A stretch of 27,599 bases of DNA from positions 1 through 27,599 of the forward strand of contig JANNBJ010000080.1 of the NCBI GenBank assembly GCA_031385325.1. Reading direction: 5' to 3'. Positions 7,454-15,440 of the stretch are shown here, piece by piece. Position 1 is the first letter of the stretch. Every line of letters starts with the position of its first letter. A program made the position numbers and the translations under genes. The notes beneath the pieces are model-generated. The model was given only the letters and a program-made list of their open reading frames with translations. It did not search any database and was not told the origin of the DNA. The stretch is from SYFY01 sp031385325. Lineage in GTDB: Bacteria > Pseudomonadota > Gammaproteobacteria > Pseudomonadales > Azotimanducaceae.

Positions 7454-7864
7454 ATGGCGGATGTTCAACGGCCCTTGCCCGACCTTACCGAAGAAGACAC
7501 TCACGAATTCTGGGCAGCCACCAGGAGTGGTCGACTTGTCTATCAACAGTGCGCGCAATGCGACACCGTGGTCTTCTATCCACGTCGACATTGCACGGGC
7601 TGCACGAGTGGCAGGCTTGAATGGAAGACATCGAAAGGAACAGGGACGATTTATACCTACTCGGTCGTCCGCCAGAGCTATCACCCCTTCTTCCGCTCCC
7701 AGGTACCTTACGTGGTCGCCTGGATCGATCTCGACGAAGGTCCGCGCCTGGTGTCAAACGTGCTGGGTATAAGTGCTCCAGATCTCAGCCTGATCGGCAA
7801 GCGTGTCAGGGTGGAGTGGGAAACCCATGAGTCGGTGTCGATACCCTTGTTTCGTCTGGTTTGA
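7454..7864 (+). CDS. Zn-ribbon/OB-fold (DUF35) protein, second pair
   Basis: A 136-residue DUF35 protein, paralogous to the one at 3202. The zinc-ribbon cysteines are Cys33, Cys36, Cys47 and Cys50 (CAQC and CTGC), followed by an OB-fold stretch with GTIYTYSVVRQSYHPFF and VPYVVAWIDLDEGPR. It should bind its thiolase-like neighbour and help position acyl-CoA. It begins 2 bp after that gene's stop, with the GGAGGG of the preceding 3' end (7440-7446) as ribosome-binding site, so the two are very probably translated together. Gene order is the reverse of the first pair: thiolase then DUF35 here, DUF35 then thiolase at 3202-4832. Confidence 0.88.
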   Translation: MADVQRPLPDLTEEDTHEFWAATRSGRLVYQQCAQCDTVVFYPRRHCTGCTSGRLEWKTSKGTGTIYTYSVVRQSYHPFFRSQVPYVVAWIDLDEGPRLVSNVLGISAPDLSLIGKRVRVEWETHESVSIPLFRLV

Positions 7865-7927
7865 TAACCCTATGAAGTCCACTCTTGTTTCGATTGCCAC
7901 GCTGACCGAGACGACACTGGACACCGC

Positions 7928-9298
7928 GTGGCGACTTCAGTGAGCGAGTCGACCACCAAGCCACTGTCGCGCCGAACACTCTTCTTCTATGGCCTGGCCG
8001 ACATGCCAATCCAGATGGCGGCGGTCCCGATCGCAGCATTTGTGCCGAATTATTACGCGCATGACCTGGGCGTCAGTCTCGTCGCCATTGCCTGGGTGAC
8101 GCTCGTAGCCCGCATCTTCGACATGGTGACCGATCCGCTCATGGGGTGGATTTCTGATCGAACGAAAACCCGATGGGGCCGCAGGCGAATCTGGATGGTC
8201 ATGTCGATTCCGCTGCTGTGGATTGCCGTCTATAAACTGTTCTTTCCAGAACCACCGGTGGATGAATGGTATCTGCTGACCTGGATGATGGTGTTGTGGA
8301 CTGGCTGGACGATGTTGTTCATACCCTACTACGCATGGGCGGCTGAACTGTCTGCCGACTATCACGAGCGAACCCGCGTAACCGGATGGCGGGCGTGGCT
8401 CGGATTGGCGGCCAATGTGCTGAGTAAACTCATCCCCGTGGTGGCTCTGGTTTGGTTTGGCTACGGAGGTACAGAGGAAACGCTGGTGCTGGTAGGCATC
8501 ATGATGCTCATCCTCATTCCCGTCACGATCGGACTACCGGTGCTCATGGTGCCTGAAGCCAACAATTTCATTCCAGCGCGCATCCCGTTGCTGCCAGGTC
8601 TCAAGCTCATGTGGAGCAATGCGCCATTCAAACGGCTTATCACCGCTTTTTTCATCAATCAACTCGGCAGTGCGATATCGACGGCGTTGATCGTTTTTTA
8701 TGTTCAAGTGGTACTGCAGGAGCCGAAACAGAGCATCCTGCAGTTGTTGATTTTCTATGGCTTCAACCTGCTCGGGGTGCCGTTCTGGATGAACTACGCA
8801 GGGAAACTGGGTAAACACCGGGCCTGGTGCCTATCGCTGATGGCATTCGGAATCCTGATGCTGGGTTATCTCTTCCTCGGTCCCGGTGATTTTTACTGGA
8901 TGCTGCCTATTACTGCAGTGACCGGATTCCTCGGTGGCTCCTTTGCGGTGATTCCGAATTCGATGAAGGCGGATGTCATTGATATCGACCGGCTGGCATC
9001 CGGGGAAGATCGTACTGCCTGGTTTTTCTCGGTCTGGTCTTTTGCAACCAAAGCCGCCCTGGCGATTGGCCCCTCCATCGCTTTTGCGCTCCTCGCGTTC
9101 ATTGGTTTTGATGCAACTTTGGGTACTGGCAATACGGAGGAAGCGACCAACGGGCTCAAGTACCTGTTCGTGTTTGGTCCGGCAACCGGATTTTTCCTGT
9201 GCGGACTGATTGCGTGGAATTACCCGCTGACTGAAGGCAAGCAACGCGAATTGCGTGATGCCATCGAGCGGAATCGTGTTACGCGAGGCCTTCTGTAG
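7928..9298 (+). CDS. MFS transporter, GPH (glycoside-pentoside-hexuronide) cation symporter family
   Basis: A 456-residue inner-membrane carrier with about 12 hydrophobic segments. The family signature between the second and third segments is clear: RIFDMVTDPLMGWISDRTKT followed by RWGRRR, as in MelB-type symporters where the aspartates help bind the cation. A long linker near the middle (around EANNFIPARIPLLPG) separates the two halves. GPH carriers classically import sugars, but homologs next to steroid or terpenoid catabolic genes are presumed to carry other substrates. The position 63 bp after the Ltp/DUF35 pair suggests import of that pathway's substrate; this is inference. The start used is the GTG at 7928; no strong ribosome site is visible there, so the N-terminus is less certain than the family call. 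Confidence 0.85.
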   Translation: MATSVSESTTKPLSRRTLFFYGLADMPIQMAAVPIAAFVPNYYAHDLGVSLVAIAWVTLVARIFDMVTDPLMGWISDRTKTRWGRRRIWMVMSIPLLWIAVYKLFFPEPPVDEWYLLTWMMVLWTGWTMLFIPYYAWAAELSADYHERTRVTGWRAWLGLAANVLSKLIPVVALVWFGYGGTEETLVLVGIMMLILIPVTIGLPVLMVPEANNFIPARIPLLPGLKLMWSNAPFKRLITAFFINQLGSAISTALIVFYVQVVLQEPKQSILQLLIFYGFNLLGVPFWMNYAGKLGKHRAWCLSLMAFGILMLGYLFLGPGDFYWMLPITAVTGFLGGSFAVIPNSMKADVIDIDRLASGEDRTAWFFSVWSFATKAALAIGPSIAFALLAFIGFDATLGTGNTEEATNGLKYLFVFGPATGFFLCGLIAWNYPLTEGKQRELRDAIERNRVTRGLL

Positions 9299-9300
9299 GC

Positions 9301-9316
9301 GCGGTCTCCCGACCGC
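9301..9316. terminator. Short GC hairpin between convergent genes (REP-like or terminator)
   Basis: GCGGTC, loop TCCC, GACCGC form a perfect 6-bp stem in the 47-bp gap between the converging MFS and enoyl-CoA hydratase genes. There is no T tract on either side, so it is not a textbook intrinsic terminator. The surrounding GTAGGCG..GGAGATCGC text resembles REP elements, and the hairpin at 2889-2913 has the same design. It may protect or end both transcripts. Confidence 0.45.
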
Positions 9317-9345
9317 AGTCAGGAGATCGCTCTCGTAACCAGGTG

Positions 9346-10140
9346 TCATCGGCCTTGCCAGTTCGGCGATCTCTTTTCAGCAAACGCGCGTGGTCCTTCC
9401 AGCGCATCCGCGCTCTGGCGACGACGCGTTTCCCACTCGTACTCGGTGACCTGAGCTTCGTTTAGTGGCTTGTCAAGACCGCGCATGGCCGCTTCCTTGG
9501 TAGCACGCACTGCAAGCGGAGCGCAGCGCAGGATGTCCTGCACCCACTGCGCAACGGTTGCATCGAGATCGGCAGCGGGGACAACCTGATTGACCAGACC
9601 GAGTTCGTAGGCGCGGGCGGCGCTCATGTGACGCCCGGTTAACAAGTAACCCATGGCGACCTTGAGGCCTATCTGCCTTGGTAAACGGTGTACGCCCACA
9701 CCGCCAGCGAGCAGACCTCGCCGTGGCTCGGGCAGTCCGAGCTCAGCATGATCTGCTGCAACAATGATGTCGCAGCCCAGCGCCAGTTCCAGTCCGCCAC
9801 CCAGCGCAAAGCCGTTGACCCTGGCGATCACCGGCTTCGGGAAGTACCACCGTTCGTTCAAAGGGGTAGTTTCTTCCTGCAGCTGCTGCCAATGCGCCTT
9901 CTGTTCGCTGGAAGCATCCCTTTCGATCGCACGATGTTTGAGATCTGCGCCGGCACAAAACGCCTTGTCGCCTGCGCCGGTGACGATGGCGATCCAGATG
10001 TCGTCGTTGCGTTCGACCTCATCGAAGTGCCGGGATAGCGACCAGCGCAGCTCCGGATTGAGCGCGTTCATGGCATCGGGGCGATTCAGCGTGATGGTTG
10101 CCACGTGGCCGCGTAGTTCGAACGTCGTGACGTTAGTCAT
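9346..10140 (-). CDS. Enoyl-CoA hydratase/isomerase (crotonase family)
   Basis: A 264-residue crotonase-fold enzyme, expected to add water across a 2-enoyl-CoA double bond or isomerise it during beta-oxidation-type degradation. The oxyanion-hole motif DKAFCAGADL (58-67) and GGGLELALGCD (114-124) are present. Both acidic residues used by hydratases are conserved: Glu118 in LELA and Glu138 in LPEPRRG, with the usual spacing of 20. The C-terminal half with RATKEAAMRGLDKPL is typical. The start at 10140 forms an ATGA overlap with a small upstream frame; an ATG at 10146 adds two residues (MV) and is equally possible. It converges on the MFS gene. Confidence 0.9.
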   Translation of the reverse strand: MTNVTTFELRGHVATITLNRPDAMNALNPELRWSLSRHFDEVERNDDIWIAIVTGAGDKAFCAGADLKHRAIERDASSEQKAHWQQLQEETTPLNERWYFPKPVIARVNGFALGGGLELALGCDIIVAADHAELGLPEPRRGLLAGGVGVHRLPRQIGLKVAMGYLLTGRHMSAARAYELGLVNQVVPAADLDATVAQWVQDILRCAPLAVRATKEAAMRGLDKPLNEAQVTEYEWETRRRQSADALEGPRAFAEKRSPNWQGR

Positions 10141-10295
10141 AACCATCCCGTCTGCCTGGTTGTTACCCCGCGGATGATAACATCGGGGATCGCCTGCCAA
10201 GCCGGGACTGTCCAGGAAGTCTGGCCGCGAGGCAGACCATCCTTCATCGTTGCCGGCTCCGGACGCAGCATCTTGTCGCGAAGCTGCAGAACCAT
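10137..10295 (-). CDS. Possible small ORF overlapping the enoyl-CoA hydratase start
   Basis: An open frame of 52 codons (MVLQLRDKMLRPEPATMKDG at its start, then LPRGQTSWTVPAWQ) ends in TGA overlapping the ATG of the hydratase gene as ATGA, a layout typical of translational coupling. Codon choice looks coding-like in the first 40 codons. The frame is open for about 14 codons before this ATG without another start, so it could instead be the tail of a lost gene. I do not recognise the family and see no clear ribosome site. Confidence 0.3.
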   Translation of the reverse strand: MVLQLRDKMLRPEPATMKDGLPRGQTSWTVPAWQAIPDVIIRGVTTRQTGWL

Positions 10296-10576
10296 CAGAG
10301 TGACCTCCGGACCGGCATCTTCACGCTGCAGTGTGCGGGATCAACGTCCGTGGCAGATCGAGGCGAGCGGGTGCCATTGGGCATTGTGTTCGTCTAGCCC
10401 GTCACAAGATTGGCTGCACTTTGCGCGCGCGACTGTCGGCGCCCCAGTGCGCACGTTATTCTGGTCACGGGTACGGAAGGTGGATTCCAGGCCAGTGACG
10501 TGATCGCGCCAGCAGGATCGTCCACACGGCCTCATAGCGGACTGACGAGTGTTCAAGCAAGGAGCTTTTTTCGCGT
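10296..10576. other. Intergenic stretch, no gene recognised
   Basis: About 280 bp between the small minus-strand frame and the epimerase gene. I see no family-like translation, repeat or clear promoter. It is expected to hold the divergent promoters. The only local sign is AAGGAGC at 10559-10565, the ribosome site of the epimerase. Confidence 0.5.
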
Positions 10577-11626
10577 ATGAAAATTCTGATCGTTGGCAAT
10601 CTTGGTTACATCGGCCCAAGTGTAGGAGCCTATTTTCGACGCACCATGCCGGATGCGGAGCTGATCGGATTTGATATTGGCTACTTCGCTCATTGCCTGA
10701 GCAATGCCGACCACCTTCCTGAAACGCGGCTCGATGCACAGCTTTTTGGCGATGTCCGGGCGTTCCCGGAATCGTGTCTGGAAGGTGTCGATGTCGTGCT
10801 CAACCTGGCGGCCATCTCGAACGACCCGATGGGGAACGAATTCGAAAAGGTCACCATGGACGTCAACTACCGCGCAGCGATCACCATCGCTGAAGCGGCC
10901 CGACGGCATGGCGTCCGAAATTATGTCTACGCATCAAGCTGCAGTATCTATGGCGCCGGTGGGGAAGGCGCAAAGGTGGAATCTGACAGCCTCAATCCGT
11001 TGACTGCCTATGCACGCTCGAAAGTCGCTGCGGAGCAGGATCTCGCTCCGCTTGCGACCAATGATTTTGTAGTGACCTGCCTGCGGTTTGCGACTGCGTG
11101 CGGATTCACGGATCGAGTGCGCCTTGATCTCGTGCTCAATGACTTTGTAGCAGGCGCACTCGTCAACAAACGAATCGATATCCTGAGTGACGGCTCGCCG
11201 TGGCGACCCTTGATCAACACCAAGGACATGGCCCGTGCGTTCCATTGGGCGGCGCATCGCCGCGCCGATAATGGCGGCAAGTTCCTGGCTGTCAACACGG
11301 GTTCCAGCGGCTGGAATGTGCAGATCAAGGACCTGGCAGCGGCGGTTTCATCGGCCCTTTCGGGTACGTCGTTCAGCGTCAATGAATCGGCCAGCCCGGA
11401 CAAACGTTCCTATCGCGTGAACTTTGACCTGTTCAAGCAGTTGGCACCGGATCACCAGCCACTGTGGGATCTCCCGGCCACCATCGGGGAGCTTCATGAG
11501 GGTTTGAGCGGGATGAACTTTGCGGATGCCAATTTCCGTGAATCCCAGTTTATCCGGCTCAAAGTGCTGGCCAGGCTGCGTGATCGTTCCCGCCTCGATG
11601 GCGATCTGCGCTGGATCAACAAGTAA
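10577..11626 (+). CDS. NAD-dependent epimerase/dehydratase (extended SDR)
   Basis: A 349-residue extended short-chain dehydrogenase of the nucleotide-sugar epimerase/dehydratase type. The N-terminal Rossmann motif GNLGYIG has Gly7, Gly10 and Gly13. LNLAAIS (75-81), the serine motif YASSCSIYG (118-126) and YARSK with catalytic Tyr145 and Lys149 follow. These proteins use NAD(P) to rearrange the sugar part of nucleotide sugars, although some act on other substrates such as hydroxysteroids. The exact substrate is not evident. The start is supported by AAGGAGC about 10 bp upstream. It stands alone, followed by 174 bp without a gene, so no pathway can be inferred from neighbours. Confidence 0.88.
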   Translation: MKILIVGNLGYIGPSVGAYFRRTMPDAELIGFDIGYFAHCLSNADHLPETRLDAQLFGDVRAFPESCLEGVDVVLNLAAISNDPMGNEFEKVTMDVNYRAAITIAEAARRHGVRNYVYASSCSIYGAGGEGAKVESDSLNPLTAYARSKVAAEQDLAPLATNDFVVTCLRFATACGFTDRVRLDLVLNDFVAGALVNKRIDILSDGSPWRPLINTKDMARAFHWAAHRRADNGGKFLAVNTGSSGWNVQIKDLAAAVSSALSGTSFSVNESASPDKRSYRVNFDLFKQLAPDHQPLWDLPATIGELHEGLSGMNFADANFRESQFIRLKVLARLRDRSRLDGDLRWINK

Positions 11627-11698
11627 CCCCAAGTCGATGGACGCAGCGGCGGACGTTTAGAACGTAGAGTTCCCGATATCTCCGCCGACTACCAAGGT

Positions 11699-11718
11699 AG
11701 GCCTGATTGATCAGGCCT
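11699..11718. repeat. Perfect inverted repeat downstream of the epimerase gene
   Basis: AGGCCTGAT and ATCAGGCCT are separated by TG. It lies in the 174-bp gap between the epimerase and the ABA4-like gene. The centre (CTGAT..ATCAG) resembles that of the hairpin at 17944-17971. It could act as a weak terminator or be a small interspersed repeat; there is no T tract. Confidence 0.4.
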
Positions 11719-11800
11719 TCGCTAACACCGTACTCCCCTTTCACGCGTCGAATGACGATACTTGTTCGACATCCGTCGAAACTGTCGTGGGGAGAAAGTG

Positions 11801-12241
11801 ATGGAACTTGAAACCGTGTTTGGATTAGCCAGTCAGCTGGCCATGGTGGGATGGCTGGTGCTGGCTGCGACGCCGTATCGATTTGCAGTCGCGAAAACCA
11901 TCGCGGTGAGTGTGGGGTTGGTGCTGGCCGCTGTGTACGCCGCACTGATGGGAAGTTTCTGGGGGCAGGGTGAGGGAGGCTTCGGCAGTCTTGCAGACGT
12001 ACAGGCGTTGTTTGCGCATCCGGGTTTGCTGCTTGGGGGATGGATTCACTATCTCGCTTTTGACCTCCTCGTGGGTACCTGGGAACGAGAACAGGCGGCG
12101 TCCATCGGACTGTCCCGTTGGCTGCTGGTGCCTTGCCTGTTCATGACCTTCATGTTTGGTCCGGTGGGTTGGCTGCTGTTCATGGCGATGCGATTCGTGC
12201 GCACGTCGATGATGGCTCGAACTGCAGAAGTAGCCGGTTGA
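11801..12241 (+). CDS. ABA4-like (DUF4281) membrane protein
   Basis: A 146-residue membrane protein with about four hydrophobic segments. It matches the ABA4-like/DUF4281 pattern, particularly FAHPGLLLGGWIHYLAFDLL followed by VGTW (about 82-105) and a C-terminal LLVPCLFMTFMFGPVGWLLF. In plants ABA4 is needed for neoxanthin formation; the bacterial members have no settled function. The start at 11801 has GGGGAG at 11788-11793. Its stop overlaps the next start as TGATG, so it is probably translationally coupled to the larger membrane protein downstream. Confidence 0.8.
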   Translation: MELETVFGLASQLAMVGWLVLAATPYRFAVAKTIAVSVGLVLAAVYAALMGSFWGQGEGGFGSLADVQALFAHPGLLLGGWIHYLAFDLLVGTWEREQAASIGLSRWLLVPCLFMTFMFGPVGWLLFMAMRFVRTSMMARTAEVAG

Positions 12242-13080
12242 TGACGATGTTGCAGGCGATTCCCGGATTCGATGTGTGCGCTGAACTCAAGCGACGGCAG
12301 CCGGTTCTCGCCAGCACGGCGTTGGTGTTTCTGCTCGCCATGGTGCCGATGCTGCTGGCGATGCAGTTCGATACCCGCATGATCAACGACGTCAATGTCT
12401 GGGTGAAACCCACCAAGTTCCTGCTGTCGCTGGCGGTGTATTACGTGACGATAGGCTGGTATTTCGGCTATCTGCCGTTCGACGTGCAACGGACTCGTCT
12501 CGCTCGTTTTGTCATCTGGGGAACCATTTCTGTGGGCGTAGCCGAAATTCTCTGGCTGGTACTCGCAGCGGTGGCCGGTGTGCCTGCGCATTTCAATCGG
12601 GATTCAGTCGTTTGGTCGATCGCGTATTCGGTTGCCGGGATCGGAGCGACGGTGTTGTTGATTGGCATGTTCCTGCAGGCGCGCCTCATTACCCGTCATG
12701 GGTTGGCTTCTGTGTCGCCCCTGTTTCGACTGGGTGTCGTTGCAGGTACCTATGTCGCCTGTGCATCGACGTTGTTCACTGCATATTTCCTCGCAGCAGG
12801 CACCGGTCATTGGGTGGGTGGTGCGGCATCGGATCTGCACGGACTACCGCTGCTTGGCTGGTCTCGCGGTGGTGGTGATCTTCGGGTGCCACATTTCTGG
12901 GCGCTGCATGCACATCAACTGGTCCCTTTACTGGTGTGGTGGCTTGTCGACAAACTCGGCTGGGTGAAGGCCAGATGGGGAGTGTTGATGATCGCTGGCC
13001 TGTATGCGGCCTTTGTTGTCGGTCTGTTTGTGCAGGCGCTGCGTGGTCAGCCCTTTCCGTTCGGGTTGAGCGGGATCTGA
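12241..13080 (+). CDS. Unrecognised polytopic membrane protein
   Basis: A 279-residue protein with about seven or eight hydrophobic segments and little polar sequence between them. I do not recognise the family. Conspicuous features are VNVWVKPTKFLLSLAVYY in the first third and a histidine-rich VPHFWALHAHQLVPLL near residues 218-233, at the membrane edge and possibly metal- or haem-related. The start at 12241 overlaps the stop of the ABA4-like gene (TGATG), and the methyltransferase starts 4 bp after its stop. The three genes therefore form a compact unit. The frame is open upstream, but that part lies inside the preceding gene. Confidence 0.7.
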   Translation: MTMLQAIPGFDVCAELKRRQPVLASTALVFLLAMVPMLLAMQFDTRMINDVNVWVKPTKFLLSLAVYYVTIGWYFGYLPFDVQRTRLARFVIWGTISVGVAEILWLVLAAVAGVPAHFNRDSVVWSIAYSVAGIGATVLLIGMFLQARLITRHGLASVSPLFRLGVVAGTYVACASTLFTAYFLAAGTGHWVGGAASDLHGLPLLGWSRGGGDLRVPHFWALHAHQLVPLLVWWLVDKLGWVKARWGVLMIAGLYAAFVVGLFVQALRGQPFPFGLSGI

Positions 13081-13084
13081 ATCC

Positions 13085-13720
13085 ATGCGCTGTGTCGTCT
13101 GCGAGATCGCGACGTGTGATTCTTTCATTGCGGTCGACCAACGCGATTACTGGCGATGTCCAGAATGTCTGGCGACGTTTCTGGATCCCTCGCAGTTGCC
13201 GTCAGCAGAGATCGAACTTCGCCAGTACCGGCTGCATCGCAATGATCCGGATGATGCCGGTTATCGAACGTTTCTTGACCGCGTTGCGCAGCCGCTGTTG
13301 GCACGCTTGTCAGCCGGCAGTCGCGGGCTCGACTTCGGTTGTGGTCCTGGCCCAGCGCTGGCAGCCATGCTGCGTGCTGCAGGGCACTGCGTTGCGCTCT
13401 ACGATCCATTTTTCCATCCGGATCGTAGGGTGCTGGAAGACAAATTTGATTTCATCACCTGCACCGAGGTGGCCGAGCATTTTCACCGTCCCGCCGAGGC
13501 TTTCCAACAGCTGGATGTAATGCTGAAGCCGGGGGCGTGGCTCTTCGTCATGACGACGCTGCAGTTCGACGATGCCGGTTTTGCAGACTGGTACTACCGT
13601 CGTGATCCTACCCACGTGGTCTTCTACCGTGCAGTGACGCTGGAAAACGTCGCGCGCCGATTCGGCTGGGATTCCGAACACGTGGGGCAAAATGTCTTCT
13701 GCATGCGCAAACCATCCTGA
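13085..13720 (+). CDS. Class I SAM-dependent methyltransferase with N-terminal zinc ribbon
   Basis: A 211-residue protein that begins with a small zinc-ribbon-like motif (Cys3, Cys6, then Cys25 and Cys28 in YWRCPEC). A Rossmann methyltransferase domain follows, with the SAM motif LDFGCGPGP (82-90) and a later FDFITCTEVAEHF segment. The methyl acceptor cannot be predicted; proteins of this layout often resemble sugar or small-molecule methyltransferases. It is 4 bp downstream of the membrane protein and probably in its operon. The next gene is 65 bp away. Confidence 0.82.
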   Translation: MRCVVCEIATCDSFIAVDQRDYWRCPECLATFLDPSQLPSAEIELRQYRLHRNDPDDAGYRTFLDRVAQPLLARLSAGSRGLDFGCGPGPALAAMLRAAGHCVALYDPFFHPDRRVLEDKFDFITCTEVAEHFHRPAEAFQQLDVMLKPGAWLFVMTTLQFDDAGFADWYYRRDPTHVVFYRAVTLENVARRFGWDSEHVGQNVFCMRKPS

Positions 13721-13785
13721 GTGTTGGGTTCACGCGTGATCGGGCGCATCATCATGAGTTCAAACTATTTACGGGGAGCTCGCAC

Positions 13786-14838
13786 ATGTCTGCGCAGGGA
13801 TTGAGAAATCTGGGGCGATCCGGTCTTCGTGTGTCATCACTGTGTCTGGGTGCCATGAATTTTGGCAATGATGCGTTCGGCTGTGATGAGACCACTTCGA
13901 TCGCGATCACACACGCCTACCTCGATGCCGGCCACAACTTCATTGACACCGCCAATGTGTATTCCGGTACCCGATCGGAATCGATCATTGGCAAGGCCCT
14001 GAAAGGGCGACGGGATGCCGTGGTGGTTGCTACCAAGGCGGCATCACCACTGGGTCCGGGACCGTTTGATTCAGGCTCCAGTCGCAAGCACGTGGTGAAA
14101 GCCTGTGATGACAGCCTCCGCCGTCTGGATACGGACTATATCGACCTGTATCAGATGCATCGTTACGACGAAACCACACCTGTTGAAGAGACACTCAGCA
14201 CACTCAATGACCTGGTGCGACAAGGCAAGGTGCGTTACATCGGCGTTTCGAACTGGACCGCTGCACAGATCGTCGAAGCCTGCGGGATCATCGCCGCAAA
14301 AGGCTGGGAACCGCTGGTCAGCCTGCAGCCGCAGTACAACATCCTGGTGCGCGACATCGAAGTGGATATCCTGCCGGCTTGTCGGAAGTTTGGCCTGGGT
14401 ATCATCCCCTGGAGCCCACTGGCGAGTGGCATGCTGACCGGCAAATACAAACCTGGCGAAGAACCTGAAGCGGGCTCGCGATTTGCGGCCCCTGGTCCGT
14501 TTCAGCAGATCTGGCGCACCCGTTCATTGAGTGAGCGCAATCATGCGGTGGTTGCCGTGGTGCTGCAGGAAGCCGGCAAGATGGGGGTATCGCCGATTGC
14601 GTTTTCACTGGCGTGGAATCTGGCGCGCCCCGGTGTCGTTGCACCCATCATCGGTCCGAAGAGTGTTGCACAACTGCAAACCAATCTCGCTGCGCTCGAA
14701 GTATCAATCCCGGCCGACGCGATCGAGCGGATCGATGCCGTCAGTGAGCCGCACCTGCCATACCCGCATGACTTCCTGCGAATGGCCCGTCAGATGTCGG
14801 CAATGATGGTGCAGCAGAACAAGCCTTCCGGTCGATAG
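13786..14838 (+). CDS. Aldo/keto reductase
   Basis: A 350-residue NADPH-dependent aldo/keto reductase with the (beta/alpha)8 barrel. The catalytic tetrad is visible: Asp54 and Tyr59 in FIDTANVYS, Lys84 in VVATK, and His125 in YQMHRYD. GKVRYIGVSNW and VSLQPQYNIL are typical of the AKR family that includes YghZ/Tas-like and potassium-channel beta-type proteins. It would reduce an aldehyde or ketone, or act in the reverse direction. The start at 13786 follows GGGGAGC. The link to the catabolic genes in the window is plausible, but only by neighbourhood. Confidence 0.9.
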   Translation: MSAQGLRNLGRSGLRVSSLCLGAMNFGNDAFGCDETTSIAITHAYLDAGHNFIDTANVYSGTRSESIIGKALKGRRDAVVVATKAASPLGPGPFDSGSSRKHVVKACDDSLRRLDTDYIDLYQMHRYDETTPVEETLSTLNDLVRQGKVRYIGVSNWTAAQIVEACGIIAAKGWEPLVSLQPQYNILVRDIEVDILPACRKFGLGIIPWSPLASGMLTGKYKPGEEPEAGSRFAAPGPFQQIWRTRSLSERNHAVVAVVLQEAGKMGVSPIAFSLAWNLARPGVVAPIIGPKSVAQLQTNLAALEVSIPADAIERIDAVSEPHLPYPHDFLRMARQMSAMMVQQNKPSGR

Positions 14839-14921
14839 ATCTGGATCGTAGGCGGTTGCGCGATGGTTCAGTTTGCACCCCTAAACTGTTGCGGCTTGAT
14901 GCCATCCCCGAGCCTGCTCCT

Positions 14922-14960
14922 GACCAAGGAAGCTCTACTCGTTCAGAACTTCCTTAGGTC
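14922..14960. terminator. Possible bidirectional stem-loop between convergent genes
   Basis: GACCAAGGAAG and CTTCCTTAGGTC pair over 11 positions with one bulge and a 16-nt loop, in the 175-bp gap between the converging aldo/keto reductase and NIPSNAP genes. No T tract follows, so this is a weak terminator call. I see no gene in the rest of the gap. Confidence 0.35.
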
Positions 14961-15013
14961 GCTTTCAATCACTCGCGCGAATCCGGCAAATTCCCTGCAG
15001 ACGCGTGAGGTGT

Positions 15014-15337
15014 TTACTGAGCCACTGAGATGGGTGTCGGCACGATTCTGGTGACGACGATTCCCTTGACGTCGAGCAAGGCTGGAATGCGCGGGGCAAG
15101 AGTCTTCTTCCAGAAGTCGGATTCGTAAACCGCAGCGTACTGCGCCACTCGCTGTTCTTCGCTGGCAAAACGACGCATCCAGATATACACAGACTCATCG
15201 CTCTCACCCTGGAATGAGCCGGTGATGACCATGCCTTTGGAGACTTGAAACGGAATGATCTCGTCTTCCATCATGCGGACGAATTCAGCCAGTTTGCCGG
15301 GCATGACCTTGTATTGACGCAGTTCGTAGAATGCCAT
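15014..15337 (-). CDS. NIPSNAP family protein
   Basis: A 107-residue protein of the NIPSNAP family, which has a dimeric ferredoxin-like alpha/beta-barrel fold. MAFYELRQYKVMPGKLAEFV is the characteristic opening, with MEDEIIPF, a central SVYIWMRRFASEEQR and YESDFWKKTLAPRIPALL later. Bacterial members are often near catabolic genes but have no general assigned reaction. The start at 15337 is chosen by the family N-terminus and a GAAGAGAG site upstream on the minus strand. It is about 100 bp downstream of the YaeQ-family gene on the same strand. Confidence 0.85.
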   Translation of the reverse strand: MAFYELRQYKVMPGKLAEFVRMMEDEIIPFQVSKGMVITGSFQGESDESVYIWMRRFASEEQRVAQYAAVYESDFWKKTLAPRIPALLDVKGIVVTRIVPTPISVAQ

Positions 15338-15440
15338 TGATTTTGCTCTCTTCGATTGGTGAGGTGAGTGACCCCGGTTGGGCCGTTCGTTACAGCTGTC
15401 CCTTACGATACTGCTGAAACGAATCAACTGGCTAGTGCCG

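Noticed and set aside
7871..7942. Leader peptide of 23 codons before the MFS gene
   Set aside because: It has no ribosome site, no regulatory codon run, and overlaps the carrier's probable start.
11699..11730. Integron attC site
   Set aside because: The GCTAAC-like text after the hairpin lacks the paired GTTRRRY core and no integrase or cassette layout is present.
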